Shown: one piece after another, positions 44,433 through 54,170 of the stretch
Layout: each line of letters starts with the position of its first letter
How positions within the stretch are numbered: position 1 is the stretch's first letter
From: Chloroflexota bacterium
Lineage (GTDB): Bacteria; Chloroflexota; UBA11872; UBA12225; JAJDUF01
Length of the DNA: 64,000 nt
Assembly (NCBI GenBank): GCA_022826725.1
Contig: JAJDUF010000004.1
Span: forward strand, 124,001 to 188,000
Reading direction: 5' to 3'
The notes under the pieces: generated by a model
What the model saw: only the letters and a program-made list of their open reading frames with translations
Databases searched by the model: none
Told to the model about the DNA's origin: nothing
Position numbers and translations under genes: made by a program

Positions 44433-45359
44433 ATGACTGACTACAAGTTCAAGCTAGGGATGTTTCTGCCCGAGTTGGGGCTGCCGTTCGACGAAGGACT
44501 CGCTCGCGCCAAGGAGATCGGTGCCGACTCCGTATGGTTCACCAGCATCGCCGACGAGCCACCCATCGCCGAGATGAGCGATGCCGACGCCGGACGCATG
44601 GCCGCGCGTGTCGCCAAACATGGGCTGGAGCTACACGTCATCGCAGCCGGCGCTCCCTTCAAGCAGCTTCACCTGGCCGACCTCGACCTCGATACCATGC
44701 AGGACGACCCCGCCTTCCGCAAAGAGTTCGACGACCTCGTGCGTTCGATGCAGATTGCCGTCCACCTGGGCATCAAGACCGTCAATACGTTCACCTTTGC
44801 CTGGCCCGGCGAATATGGCGCCGGCAAGCCCACCTGGCCGATGCGCTGGCTCACGCGCGGCGGGGTCATCGCCGAGGTGGACATGGAGAAGCTGCACAAG
44901 GCGTTCTCCCTGGTCGCGGAGCAGGCCGAGCACTACGATGTGGACGTGTCGCTCTCCATGATGCCGTGGAACTACACCAACACCACCGGCAACTTCCGGC
45001 GGGTGGTTGAGCGAGTCGGATCGCCACGCCTCAAGGTCATGTGGGGGCCGGCCGACTGCTTCAACAGCGGGGAGGCCGACGTATCAACGGCCGGTTACCG
45101 GAACGTGCGTCCCCATATCCATGGCCTGCACATCAAGGACTTGCACGTCAAGAATGGTGTGCAGCTCGATTTCGAGTACCGTCCCCTCGGCACCGGCGAC
45201 GTGGACTACCTCACCATCTTGCGCCAGCTCCACGCCGACCGCTCCGATGCCATCCTCGCCGTCGCCACCCACTTCCGGCCGCCCAGCGGCTCCCGCGAAG
45301 AGGCGATGCGCACCAACTATGCCCAGTTGAAGCAGCTCATCAGCCGCGTCTCCGACTGA
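44433..45359 (+). CDS. Xylose-isomerase-like TIM barrel (sugar phosphate isomerase/epimerase)
   Basis: A 308-residue AP-endonuclease-2/xylose-isomerase-like barrel. Markers are FKLGMFLPELGLPFDEGLAR, an early alpha/beta repeat, VMWGPADCFNSGEADV and IHGLHIKDLHVKNGVQLDFE carrying metal-binding His/Asp/Glu residues. Such enzymes isomerise or epimerise keto-sugars, inosose or hydroxypyruvate-type substrates. A 25-base gap to the dehydrogenase indicates an operon. Confidence 0.84.
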   Translation: MTDYKFKLGMFLPELGLPFDEGLARAKEIGADSVWFTSIADEPPIAEMSDADAGRMAARVAKHGLELHVIAAGAPFKQLHLADLDLDTMQDDPAFRKEFDDLVRSMQIAVHLGIKTVNTFTFAWPGEYGAGKPTWPMRWLTRGGVIAEVDMEKLHKAFSLVAEQAEHYDVDVSLSMMPWNYTNTTGNFRRVVERVGSPRLKVMWGPADCFNSGEADVSTAGYRNVRPHIHGLHIKDLHVKNGVQLDFEYRPLGTGDVDYLTILRQLHADRSDAILAVATHFRPPSGSREEAMRTNYAQLKQLISRVSD

Positions 45360-45384
45360 GCATCGGGAGACAAGGAGAGCACCG

Positions 45385-46413
45385 ATGGCAACCCAACTGC
45401 ACACGGCCCTCGTCGGCTGCGGCGGCATCAGCGGCTCTCACCTGCCCAACATCCGCAACACGCCCGAAATGCGCCTCGTCGCCACGATGGATGTCGTCGC
45501 GGCGGCCGCCCAGCGGCGCGCCGAAGAGATCAACGCCGCCTACTACACCACCGACTGGCAGCGCATCCTCGACGACGACACTATCGAGGCTGTGCTGCTG
45601 TGCTCAACCCACGATACCCACACGGCCCTGGCCCTCGACGCCCTGGCCGCCGGCAAGCACGTCTACTCCGAGAAGCCGCTGGCGATGACCCTCGACGAAG
45701 CACGGCGCCTCCAGCAAGCGGTCCACGAGTCGGGGTTGCAGCTGATGAGCGGCTGGTGGTTCAAGCACTCCCCGGTCACCAAGCGACTGCGCGAGGTCAT
45801 CCGCCAACCCTACTTCATCCTCTTCACCTGCCGCCTCGCCAGTGACCGCTACGACAATGCGCGGCCGAACGACCCCGAAGGGCCGTATGGCCGCAACGGC
45901 ATCCTCGACGCCGCCGGCTACAACCTGCACTGGATTTGGCACGTCATGCGCTCCCAGCCCGTCGAGGTCACCGCCACAGGCTACGAGGGCGTGCCCACGA
46001 ACACCAGTACCATCACCATCCGCTTCGCCAACGGCGGTATCGGCACCTCGATCTACAGTGTCGTTGGCTCCGGCGGCATCCTGCCCAAGCACTACGCCGA
46101 GGTGCTGGCCGGCGGGGTCAGCGCCGCCACCTTGCGCTTCGGCAACCTCGTCTTCGAGGGCACCGATGAGCCGGGCATCGAGCACAACGCCTATCACAAC
46201 GGCTTCGACGAAGAGATCAGCATGTTCGCGCACCTGTGCCTGCACGGCGGTCCCAGCCCGATGGACGCCTGGGAGGCCTGTATTCCGACGCTGATCTTCG
46301 AGAAGGCCGTCGAGTCGATGCGGACCCACCAGCCGGTGCCGGTTGATGTCCGCGAGGAGTTCTATCTCCCCGACGGCGAGCTACCGGCCAGCATCGCGCA
46401 CTTCGGCGATTGA
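45385..46413 (+). CDS. Gfo/Idh/MocA family oxidoreductase (1)
   Basis: A 342-residue NAD(P)-dependent dehydrogenase with an N-terminal Rossmann fold (ALVGCGGISGSHLPNI), the AGKHVYSEKPLAMTLDEARR motif containing the EKP catalytic Lys, and an alpha/beta C-terminal domain. The substrate is probably a cyclic polyol or sugar. AAGGAG precedes the ATG. The SDR gene begins 13 bases after its stop. Confidence 0.9.
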   Translation: MATQLHTALVGCGGISGSHLPNIRNTPEMRLVATMDVVAAAAQRRAEEINAAYYTTDWQRILDDDTIEAVLLCSTHDTHTALALDALAAGKHVYSEKPLAMTLDEARRLQQAVHESGLQLMSGWWFKHSPVTKRLREVIRQPYFILFTCRLASDRYDNARPNDPEGPYGRNGILDAAGYNLHWIWHVMRSQPVEVTATGYEGVPTNTSTITIRFANGGIGTSIYSVVGSGGILPKHYAEVLAGGVSAATLRFGNLVFEGTDEPGIEHNAYHNGFDEEISMFAHLCLHGGPSPMDAWEACIPTLIFEKAVESMRTHQPVPVDVREEFYLPDGELPASIAHFGD

Positions 46414-46426
46414 GCACGCCCGACGG

Positions 46427-47182
46427 GTGAGCGGCGTGGAGCTACACGGTCGAGCAGCCCTGGTGACCGGCGCAGCCCGTGGCATCGGCAAAGCGGTGGC
46501 CCTTGCGCTGGCCCAGGCCGGTGCCAGTGTGGCCCTGCTGGATAGCGACGCCGCTGCGGTGGCAGCCACCAGCCAAGTAGTAGCCGACCAAACCGGTCAG
46601 CGCACCTTGGCCGTCCCTGCTGACGTGCGTGTGAAGGCCCAGTTGAACCGGGCGGTGGCGACCACGCTCGCGGCGTTCGGTCAGTTGGATGTGTTCGTCG
46701 CCAACGCCGGCGTGTGGAGCCACGGGCTATTGACCGAGGTGCCCGAACGCGAGTGGGACCGGGTCTTCGCCGTCAACCTGAAGGGCGTGCTGTTCGGCAT
46801 CCAGGCGGTCGCGCCCGTCCTGAAGGATCAACGGCGCGGCAAGATCGTCACTATCGCATCGGCGGCCGGCCTCAACCCGTCGTCCGCCTGGAGTGCCTAC
46901 TCCATCTCCAAGACGGCGGTCATCGCTCTGACACAGGTGGCGGCCGCGGAGTTGGCCCCCTTCCACGTGCAGGCAAATGCTATCTGCCCCGGAGCCGTGG
47001 ACACCGACCTGACACGGAGCATCACCGACCAAACCGACGAGCGCTTTCCCCACGCGCTGCCGCCGGCACAGGTCGCTGCTGCCGTGCTGGCGGTCGTCTG
47101 CCCATTCGAGCAGACTACAACGGGCGAGGCGATCCTGGTAACGCCGGAAGGCATTCGGATCGTACCGTTCATCGGTGCTTAA
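46427..47182 (+). CDS. Short-chain dehydrogenase/reductase
   Basis: A 251-residue classical SDR: TGAARGIG (14-21), the NAG-type motif VANAGVW, catalytic Ser near 145, Y158 and K162 in YSISK, and the C-terminal PEGI end. Start is at GTG 46427 or 46436; there is no good ATG. It is placed directly after the Gfo/Idh/MocA gene, forming an isomerase-dehydrogenase-SDR set. Confidence 0.88.
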   Translation: MSGVELHGRAALVTGAARGIGKAVALALAQAGASVALLDSDAAAVAATSQVVADQTGQRTLAVPADVRVKAQLNRAVATTLAAFGQLDVFVANAGVWSHGLLTEVPEREWDRVFAVNLKGVLFGIQAVAPVLKDQRRGKIVTIASAAGLNPSSAWSAYSISKTAVIALTQVAAAELAPFHVQANAICPGAVDTDLTRSITDQTDERFPHALPPAQVAAAVLAVVCPFEQTTTGEAILVTPEGIRIVPFIGA

Positions 47183-47208
47183 GCACCTCCGTGCCCAGTC
47201 GGCCGGCT

Positions 47209-48303
47209 TCAACGCGGCAACAGCGCAAGGTCAGCAACAAGCGGCGCATGATCCGAGGCGGCTGATTCGCCCCCAATCCTGATGCTGCGTGCGGCCATGC
47301 TCGGCGAGTAGAGCGCATAGTCAAGGCGGATCAGCCTCAGTGGCGAAAGCGTGAAACGGCCAACGTAAGGTGTGTGCGGCCCCGCGTTCCACGTGTGACC
47401 GAAGCCCCAGCCAACTGCTCTGTGGGAATCGGTAAGCCCAGCACCGATCAGTTGCCGGTATTCCGGAGTTTGATCGGAAAGGTTGAGGTCGCCTGCTACC
47501 ACAAGGTGCTCCGAGACCAAACCATGGCTGTGTAACGCATCTACCAGCCACGTTGTTTCATCCCTGCGTGCCTGTGGTGAGACTCCGGCCACGATAGGGA
47601 TGGGCACCCTGGGCAAGCGCAGCATTCGTGGTCTGGGCGGATCGAAGTGGACATGCACCACATGAACCGCCAGGCCCTGCACCTGAATCACTACATGCTG
47701 CATCCGCTCTAGTCGGCCGTCTGCCGAATTGAGTGCTCCGGCTGCCATTGGATAGCGGCTCAGGATACCCATACCCTCAAAACCTGCGTGCGGCTCCAAC
47801 TTCTGGTACCGATGTGTCGCAGATAGCGTTTCCGCAAGCACCTCGCTCAATTCCGGCGAGATCTCTTGGAGCAGCAGCAGGTCCGCGTCGGCCTCCTCAA
47901 TGATGTCCAGCACAAGGGCCGGCGGCCGCACCTGGCTGGATAGGTTCGAGACATTGAAGGTCATCACTCGTAGTCGAGTCTCGCCCCGACTATTGGGCAT
48001 AGAGCCGGGCAGCGACTTGGGAATGAACAGCGGGCCGTACAGCCACAGGAAGCACGCCACCAAGCCCACCACGGCGATGATAGCGGAGCGGTGCTTGCTC
48101 ACGGCGGCAGCAATCATCCAGAGCGGAAGCGGCACAAAGTACCATGGCGTGCCCTCGTTCAGCAAGGCCAGGAATTCGTAGGCGGGGAGCAGTAGCCGAG
48201 GCACTTGTGTGGCATCCAGCGGTAACATAAGCCGACTGGCCAGCAGGTAAGCACCGAGCGCAACGGCGTGAACGAGCGCGACGCGGCTAAGTAGCTTAAG
48301 CAT
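47209..48303 (-). CDS. Endonuclease/exonuclease/phosphatase family protein with N-terminal membrane segments
   Basis: About 364 residues. Two or three hydrophobic segments (LSRVALVHAVALGAYLLASR, AIIAVVGLVACFLWLYGPLF) precede an EEP-fold domain: RVMTFNVSNLS, LLLLQEISPE (Mg Glu), VAGDLNLSDQTPEYRQL and a final SDHAPLVADLAL. The active site should face the cell exterior or membrane. A start at 48366 is possible. Base composition is somewhat lower in GC than the flanking genes. It is convergent with the SDR gene. Confidence 0.82.
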   Translation of the reverse strand: MLKLLSRVALVHAVALGAYLLASRLMLPLDATQVPRLLLPAYEFLALLNEGTPWYFVPLPLWMIAAAVSKHRSAIIAVVGLVACFLWLYGPLFIPKSLPGSMPNSRGETRLRVMTFNVSNLSSQVRPPALVLDIIEEADADLLLLQEISPELSEVLAETLSATHRYQKLEPHAGFEGMGILSRYPMAAGALNSADGRLERMQHVVIQVQGLAVHVVHVHFDPPRPRMLRLPRVPIPIVAGVSPQARRDETTWLVDALHSHGLVSEHLVVAGDLNLSDQTPEYRQLIGAGLTDSHRAVGWGFGHTWNAGPHTPYVGRFTLSPLRLIRLDYALYSPSMAARSIRIGGESAASDHAPLVADLALLPR

Positions 48304-48445
48304 GAGTTGGTAGGACAGGATGGCGTCGGTTGACGTGGTGCGCTGCAGCCAGCAAGGCCTGCCCACTACCTCCGTACAACGAACGACCGCGCTCTTGCCC
48401 TACATGCCGAGGGCGAAGCTCCAATCGGTTGGGGTCTTCCTTTGG

Positions 48446-49276
48446 CTACTCCACATACGGCAGTAGGGTGTCGTAGCTGGCGCGAGCGGCCTGCTCGACC
48501 GTCTCACCCGGCCCCATCGCTTGGTGAACCGTCACCCAACCCTTGTAGCCTACCTCCCGCAGCCCGGCAAACACGTGGTCGATATCCAGCCCGCGTTCGT
48601 CCGAGAGCGGCGGTTGGTCGGCGCGTACATTCCCCCGATTGGTGCCAATCGTCATCTTGCCCTCGGGGTGGATATGCCAATTCTGGAGATACACGTTGAA
48701 GAGGTGCGGTGCCAGCTTACGGATCGCCTCCGGACCGTAGTCGTCACCGCAGATCGCCAGATTGGACGGCTCGTAGGTCACACCAAAGTTCGGCCGGTTC
48801 ACCTGCTGCACGACATCCAGCGTCTCGGCAACCGTCTCGCACATCGTTCGGATGTGGGTCTGATGCACCAGCCGCATCTCCCGCTCGCGGGCGATGTCCG
48901 CGGCGCGCTGGGTCCAGGGAATATCGTCCGCTTCCTTAATCATGACGCGCACAAGATCGCACCCGAATCGCTCGGCCAAGTCGAGATGCGGGCCGATGTC
49001 GCGCAGCGGCGCCGTCGCCTGGTCGTCGTTCGCGGCGAGGCCCACTGTACCCGTACACATCGAGACGGCAAGACCGAGGTCGTCCATCAATTGCTTCATC
49101 TCGGCCACCCGCGCGGCCGGCGTGTCAATGTTGGCCTGCGAGGCCCGCATCGAGATGCCCTTGTAGCCCAGCGTCGCGGCCAGCTGCATCAGCGGCTCGA
49201 AGGCCATCGCCGCGCGATCCTTCCGCATCGGCGACTCCGCAATCCGCACCGACAGCGATAACTGCATAGCGTCCAT
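48446..49276 (-). CDS. Xylose-isomerase-like TIM barrel (2)
   Basis: A 276-residue sugar phosphate isomerase/epimerase fold protein: NFGVTYEPSNLAICGDDYG, HLFNVYLQNWHIHPEGKMTI and WVTVHQAMGPGETVEQAARA carry the metal-binding residues. It follows the Ldh2-type gene by 25 bases with GGAGAG in between, implying an operon. Confidence 0.84.
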   Translation of the reverse strand: MDAMQLSLSVRIAESPMRKDRAAMAFEPLMQLAATLGYKGISMRASQANIDTPAARVAEMKQLMDDLGLAVSMCTGTVGLAANDDQATAPLRDIGPHLDLAERFGCDLVRVMIKEADDIPWTQRAADIAREREMRLVHQTHIRTMCETVAETLDVVQQVNRPNFGVTYEPSNLAICGDDYGPEAIRKLAPHLFNVYLQNWHIHPEGKMTIGTNRGNVRADQPPLSDERGLDIDHVFAGLREVGYKGWVTVHQAMGPGETVEQAARASYDTLLPYVE

Positions 49277-49301
49277 CTGTTGCTCGTCTCTCCTTACTTA
49301 C

Positions 49302-50348
49302 TCAAGTGATTGCTACGTCGAGCGATGCGGCCAACTCGACCAGCGACTGCCAAATATCGTCGGCCACCGGAATTCCATCGCGCTCCCGCTCCACACGGGT
49401 GCGCCGCTCCGGGTCGCCCGGCGCCAGCACTTCGCTGAACCCCGGCGCCGGCGGTACCGCCCGCAGCCGGCCCGCCAGTTCGCTGGTCCGCCCGGTGAAG
49501 TCGGTCAAGGGCTGGAAGAGATCGGCCCGCATGGCGACCATCGTCACGCCCTGGCGCCGCATGATCGGGCCGCCGCGGGCTTCGTCCGCGTAGGCATCCG
49601 TACCCGTAAACATGCGGCCCAGTAGCTCCACTGCCACCATCACCGCATATCCCTTGTGTCCGCCGAAAGCGACGTGCCCTCCTCCCGCGAGCAGTTCGTT
49701 TGGATCGGTCGTCGGCTTACCCTCCCGGTCAACGGCGCTACCCGGCGGCATCGCTTCATGGCGCTCTTGCGCCAACCGGGCCTTGCTGCCAGACCACGTT
49801 GTCGTAGCAAAGTCGAACATCACCGGCGCCCCATCGTTGCTCGGAAACCCCATAGACAGCGGATTAGTATGCAATGCTAACTCGCGCCCGCCGAACGGTA
49901 CGGCCGCCGGCTCCTCCGCGCCGTACCCCCCGGCCCAGACCATCCCGATCATCCCGTTCGCCGCCGCCAGCTCCACGTACTCTCCCAGCCGCCCAATGTG
50001 GTTTGCCTGCACGATCCCGGCGACGGCGACGTTCTGTGTCCGCGCCTTCTCGATGGCCACTTCCATCGCATACTTGGCAGCAACGTGGCCGAACGTCCAG
50101 TTGCCCGTTACTAGCGCACTCGTCGGCGTCTCACGCAGCAGGGATGGCCACTCGTTGGGTACGATCCAGCCGGCGTTGATCGCCTCGACGTACCGGGGCA
50201 GGTGGACGACGCCGTGAGTCTCCACGCCGCACAGGTTGGATGCGACTAACGCCTCGGCCATCCGGCTGGCATTGCGCTCGTCCGCGCCCGCAGCCAACAG
50301 CAGTGCGCGGGTGAGCGCCGACAGTTCATCGGCCGTCTTGGTTGGCAT
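49302..50348 (-). CDS. Malate/L-lactate dehydrogenase (Ldh2) family protein
   Basis: A 348-residue NAD(P)-dependent dehydrogenase of the Ldh2/ureidoglycolate/delta-1-piperideine-2-carboxylate type, unrelated to classical LDH. Motifs are THGVVHLPRYVEAINAGW, ANHIGRLGEYVELAAANGMI, LHTNPLSMGFP and GGHKGYAVMVAVELLGRMFTG. The ATG at 50348 has GGAG 9 bases upstream; an open frame running further upstream is only the antisense of the divergent gene. Confidence 0.9.
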   Translation of the reverse strand: MPTKTADELSALTRALLLAAGADERNASRMAEALVASNLCGVETHGVVHLPRYVEAINAGWIVPNEWPSLLRETPTSALVTGNWTFGHVAAKYAMEVAIEKARTQNVAVAGIVQANHIGRLGEYVELAAANGMIGMVWAGGYGAEEPAAVPFGGRELALHTNPLSMGFPSNDGAPVMFDFATTTWSGSKARLAQERHEAMPPGSAVDREGKPTTDPNELLAGGGHVAFGGHKGYAVMVAVELLGRMFTGTDAYADEARGGPIMRRQGVTMVAMRADLFQPLTDFTGRTSELAGRLRAVPPAPGFSEVLAPGDPERRTRVERERDGIPVADDIWQSLVELAASLDVAIT

Positions 50349-50549
50349 GGCTTGTGTCTCCGACGATGATCTCAGCACGAGGCCGCAGCGACCGGCACGT
50401 GACGCGCCAGAGCCGCACCACAGAGTACCAGAGGTTGACCACCGTTGCTGTACCACCTCGCCGCGAGGCAGCCGGCCCGGTGTACACTCAGGGCCGGACA
50501 GGCCGGCGCGGGCCAGCCGGCGGCAGTCTCCGGTGAGGAGGGTACGGCG

Positions 50550-52028
50550 ATGTTCGACAAGCACCGGCAGCGGCGGGTGATCTACAACGACGACGCCGAC
50601 CAACGCTACGCGCAATTCTCGGCCTCCTATGGCTACGACATCACCGACGAGCAATCCTTCATCAACGCGCGGACGACGCCGACCTTCAACACCCACGTTG
50701 ACACCTACGTCTGGTGCGTCGGCAACGGCGCCGATCCGCCATGGGGGGCGGTGGGACACTCGATCCACCCATGCCTCGGCTCCAACGAGCGTGCCGCCGA
50801 CGTGATCGTCGCGGCCTGTCACGCGCAGGGAATGGAGGTCTGGGGATCGCTCAGGATGAACGACATCCACGACTCCTTCATGGCCGCGTCGCTCGCAGAG
50901 ACCTCCGAGCCGATCAAGGCCGAGCATCCCGAATACCTGCTGGCGCCGGAGCGCAACCGTGATCTGCCCCGCGAGCTGATCGAGCAGCACCTCTGGTCGG
51001 CGCTGAACTTTGCCCGGCCCGAGGTGCGCCGCTATCGGCTGGACTACATCGAGCGCAACGCCGCGGCCCACGACTTCGACGGCTACGAGCTTGACTTCAC
51101 CCGCTTTGTCTGGTGCTTCCCTCCCGGCCAAGAGCGCGAGTGTGCGCCCCTGATGACCGACCTCATCAGCCAGGCGCGGGCGCGGCTGAATGCCATCGGT
51201 GCCCGCCGGCAGCGCCCCTATACCTTCGCCGTGCATGTGCTGGACTCGCCGGAGGTCTCGCTCAACCTCGGGTTGGACGTGGAAGCCTGGCTCCAGGAGG
51301 GGTTGATAGACGTGCTGGTCGTCGGGCTGGGTTACATGCCCTACGTGCTGCGCCTCGACGAATGGCTGGCCCTGGGCCGACGCTACGGCGTCCCCGTCTA
51401 CCCCTCGGTCAACACAAACACCTACACCGGCTGGTGGAAGGAGCATTTCCAAAGCGTTGCAGCCTTTCAAGAGGCCGTGCGGGCCAGCTCGGCGCACTTC
51501 TGGCAGCAGGGAGCCGATGGTCTCTATCTCTTCAACCTGTTCTGTCAGGAAGACCGCCGCCTAGGACCGATGTCGGCCGACGATCTGTATCGGCCACTCA
51601 ACGAAATCGGCGATCCGAGCCTGCTCGTCGGCCTCGACAAGCTCTACGCCATTCAGCCCACCGCCGACAGCGGCTTCTGCCAGCAAGGCTCGGAGGCCGC
51701 CCCGCTGCCCATCGTCTTGGATCAGGTCGAGCGGAAGCTCCCTCTGCACGTCGGACCCGACGGCGGCGATCCACACGCCCGCTGGACACTTCATATCCTG
51801 ACCACCGGCGGCAGCGACATTGCCCCGGTCTGGCTGCGGCTCAACCATACGCTCCTGCCGGAGCCGACCCGTGAGGGACAGTGGTACCGCCTATCGGTGC
51901 CGCCCGATGTGCTCCGCCCGGGGGCCAATCAACTCACGATCTGGTGCCAGGCGGACGCGACCGCCACCGCCGACCCGCTCATCGTCCATCGGGTATTCGC
52001 CGCCGCAGAATACGGCGGCGCAGTGTGA
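50550..52028 (+). CDS. Glycoside-hydrolase-10-like TIM-barrel protein
   Basis: A 492-residue protein with a barrel (residues about 10-380) and a C-terminal beta domain (about 400-490, LTTGGSDIAPVWLRLNHTLL). The barrel has FNTHVDTYVWCVGN at a strand end, EVWGSLRMNDIHDSF, and an acidic pair in FDGYELDFTRF, a position resembling catalytic acids in GH families. I would call it GH10/GH-like without naming the substrate. GAGGAGGG precedes the ATG. RraA-like follows after 9 bases. Confidence 0.72.
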   Translation: MFDKHRQRRVIYNDDADQRYAQFSASYGYDITDEQSFINARTTPTFNTHVDTYVWCVGNGADPPWGAVGHSIHPCLGSNERAADVIVAACHAQGMEVWGSLRMNDIHDSFMAASLAETSEPIKAEHPEYLLAPERNRDLPRELIEQHLWSALNFARPEVRRYRLDYIERNAAAHDFDGYELDFTRFVWCFPPGQERECAPLMTDLISQARARLNAIGARRQRPYTFAVHVLDSPEVSLNLGLDVEAWLQEGLIDVLVVGLGYMPYVLRLDEWLALGRRYGVPVYPSVNTNTYTGWWKEHFQSVAAFQEAVRASSAHFWQQGADGLYLFNLFCQEDRRLGPMSADDLYRPLNEIGDPSLLVGLDKLYAIQPTADSGFCQQGSEAAPLPIVLDQVERKLPLHVGPDGGDPHARWTLHILTTGGSDIAPVWLRLNHTLLPEPTREGQWYRLSVPPDVLRPGANQLTIWCQADATATADPLIVHRVFAAAEYGGAV

Positions 52029-52037
52029 GGTGTGAGA

Positions 52038-52739
52038 ATGAAGCAACCGCTCCCGCCGCAGCTTATCGAGGCGCTGCGTGGCTTCGATAGCCCCACGATT
52101 GCCAACGCCATCGAGTATTTCGGCGTCCGCGATCCCACGGCCGGCTATGCCAACAACGAACTGCGCTGCCAAACGCCCGAAATTGCCGTGCCCATGGTCG
52201 GCTATGCGCTCACGGCCACCGCCGACGGCACCACGCCCGGTGACACCCGGCCGTCGCGCGTTGACGAATGCATGGAGCGAATCGCCGCAGCGCCCAACCC
52301 CACAGTGCTGGTCATCCAGCACGTCGGACCCGACCGTCGGCGGGCCTGCAAGGTCGGCGATATGTTCTGCACCATCGCGCAGCGACTCGGCGCCGTTGGG
52401 GTTGTCACGGACGCCAGCGCACGTGACCGCGCCGGTATTCGCCAGCGCACCCCCGACTTTCACCTCTTCACCACTGGCTGGGTCGTCTCCCACGGGTATC
52501 CCGCCTACCTTGAGTTTGGGACGACCGTCTCGATCTGCGGCATGACCATCGCACCGGGCGATCTGCTCCACGGTGACGCCAGCGGGCTAGTCTCTATCCC
52601 GCTCAACATTGCCGAGGAGCTGGTTGAGCGGGCCGCGGCCGTGCGCCAGGAGGAGGCCGATTACTTTGCCTTCCTGGACAGCGACCGCTTTTCCATGGAC
52701 GAGTTGAAGCGCCGTATCGTCCCACAACAGTTTCGGTGA
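52038..52739 (+). CDS. RraA family protein (aldolase/decarboxylase type)
   Basis: A 233-residue RraA-like protein (HMG aldolase/oxaloacetate decarboxylase or RNase E inhibitor family). VGDMFCTIAQRLGAVGVVTD, with ASARDRAGIR, matches the GD...GAVGxVxDGxxRD signature, although the usual Gly after VxD is Ala. The long C-terminal tail (ERAAAVRQEEADYFAF) is common in the 4-hydroxy-4-methyl-2-oxoglutarate aldolase relatives. It starts 9 bases after the preceding gene. Confidence 0.84.
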   Translation: MKQPLPPQLIEALRGFDSPTIANAIEYFGVRDPTAGYANNELRCQTPEIAVPMVGYALTATADGTTPGDTRPSRVDECMERIAAAPNPTVLVIQHVGPDRRRACKVGDMFCTIAQRLGAVGVVTDASARDRAGIRQRTPDFHLFTTGWVVSHGYPAYLEFGTTVSICGMTIAPGDLLHGDASGLVSIPLNIAEELVERAAAVRQEEADYFAFLDSDRFSMDELKRRIVPQQFR

Positions 52740-52780
52740 GGTCGGGCCGGAGACTGGTCCGCAGGAGACCATTGCAAGAT

Positions 52781-52827
52781 CGTGATTCCCGCGCACACGG
52801 GAATCCACGTCCCCCTGCCGAAACGGA
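52781..52827. repeat. Palindromic repeat (type A)
   Basis: GATTCCCGCGCACACGGGAATCCACG with trailing CCCCCTGCCGAAACGG, a degraded type D arm. It is in the gap between the RraA and dehydrogenase genes, which otherwise holds only the CTCTGTG-like sequence at 52911-52936. Confidence 0.65.
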
Positions 52828-52956
52828 AAGCGCCCGCGCGAGTTGCTAGACCACTACCAGGTGCGGTAGCCTGCCGGTCAGTCGTTCTCCCCGGAACGAT
52901 AGCCCCCTACTCCGTGTTCTCTGTGCTCTCTGTGGCAAGAAAAGAAGGAGTGTCCG

Positions 52957-54159
52957 ATGGTACGCGAGCGGTATCGTGCAGCCCTGATCGGTTTGGGACG
53001 GATTGCCGACACCATTGACGACGAGGTGGTCGGCACCGGCTGGTTCGTGCCCTTCAGCCACATGGGCAGTTACATGGACGTACCCGAGGTGCAGGTGGTC
53101 GGGGGCACGGACCTGCACCCCCAGCAGCGCGCCTGGTTCGGCGAACGCTGGGGGATGGACCCGGCCCACCTCTACGAAAGCTACGAAGAGATGCTCGAAC
53201 GCGAGCGCCCCGACATCGTGAGCGTCTGTACGTCGGCAGCACCGCGCGCCAAGGTGGTGCTCGACATCGCCCGCATGGTGCGCGCTGGCCGCACGGGCGT
53301 GAAGTGCCTGTGGGTCGAAAAGCCCATCGCCAACTCCCTCGCCGACGCCGACGCCATGGTCGCCGCCTGCCGCGAGGCCGGCATCGTCCTGCTGATGAAC
53401 GCCATGCGCGCTTCCGACGTCTACTACCGCCGGGCGCGGGCGCTCATTGACGCCGGTGCCCTTGGCAAGATGCTCCAGATCACCACCCACTCCGGTGGCA
53501 ACGTGTCCCACATGGGCACCCACATATTGGGCGCCATGTGCCTCCTCGCCGGTGGCAGCGAGCGGGTCTCCTGGATCGTCGGCGAGGTCGAGAGTGACGA
53601 AAAAGCCGCCGGCGACGTGGACTTCGCCGCCAACGTCTATCTCGCCTTCGAGAACGGTGTGCGCGGCTTCTGCCGCATGATGCCCAGCGGCCCGGCCAAC
53701 TGGATGATTGATGCCATCGGCGAGACCGGGCGCATCCACGTCCGCAACGTGGACAAGGGCTACGAGTGGGAGCTATGGCGTATGGCACCCGCGGTCGAAG
53801 GGGAGCGGCCGACCCCGGTGCGCCACGTCTTTCCCCGCCCGCAGCGCATCTGGAGCGCCGGCGTCGGGCAGGTGAAGGACGCCATCGCCTGTATCGAAAC
53901 CGGAAAGACGCCCAATTGCTCCGGCGAGATGGCCGTGCATCTCTTGGAGATCGCCATTGCCATCCGCGAGTCCCACCGCCGCGGCAACGTGCATATTGAC
54001 CTGCCCCTCACCGACCGCGATCAGGTCTTGCGCTCCTCCGAAACCATGCACGGCGACCAGCCCCGCATCATCTCGGGCGGCGAACGACCACCGCCGACGC
54101 ACCTGCTCGCTCAGATCGCCCGCCGTGAAGGCATCGGCCGGCGCCGCCCCGTATCATAA
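52957..54159 (+). CDS. Gfo/Idh/MocA family oxidoreductase (2)
   Basis: A 400-residue dehydrogenase: Rossmann start YRAALIGLGRIADTIDDEVV, VKCLWVEKPIANSLADAD with the EKP motif, then the C-terminal substrate domain with HMGTHILGAMCLLAGG (late catalytic His region). It is longer than copy 1, with a 50-residue C-terminal extension (SSETMHGDQPRIISGGERPP). AAGGAG stands 7 bases before the ATG. Confidence 0.88.
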   Translation: MVRERYRAALIGLGRIADTIDDEVVGTGWFVPFSHMGSYMDVPEVQVVGGTDLHPQQRAWFGERWGMDPAHLYESYEEMLERERPDIVSVCTSAAPRAKVVLDIARMVRAGRTGVKCLWVEKPIANSLADADAMVAACREAGIVLLMNAMRASDVYYRRARALIDAGALGKMLQITTHSGGNVSHMGTHILGAMCLLAGGSERVSWIVGEVESDEKAAGDVDFAANVYLAFENGVRGFCRMMPSGPANWMIDAIGETGRIHVRNVDKGYEWELWRMAPAVEGERPTPVRHVFPRPQRIWSAGVGQVKDAIACIETGKTPNCSGEMAVHLLEIAIAIRESHRRGNVHIDLPLTDRDQVLRSSETMHGDQPRIISGGERPPPTHLLAQIARREGIGRRRPVS

Positions 54160-54170
54160 TCGTTCCCAAT

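Noticed and set aside
50349..51497. Upstream extension of the Ldh2-type frame by 383 codons
   Set aside because: It is antisense to the GH-like gene. The ATG at 50348 has a Shine-Dalgarno and gives the family length.
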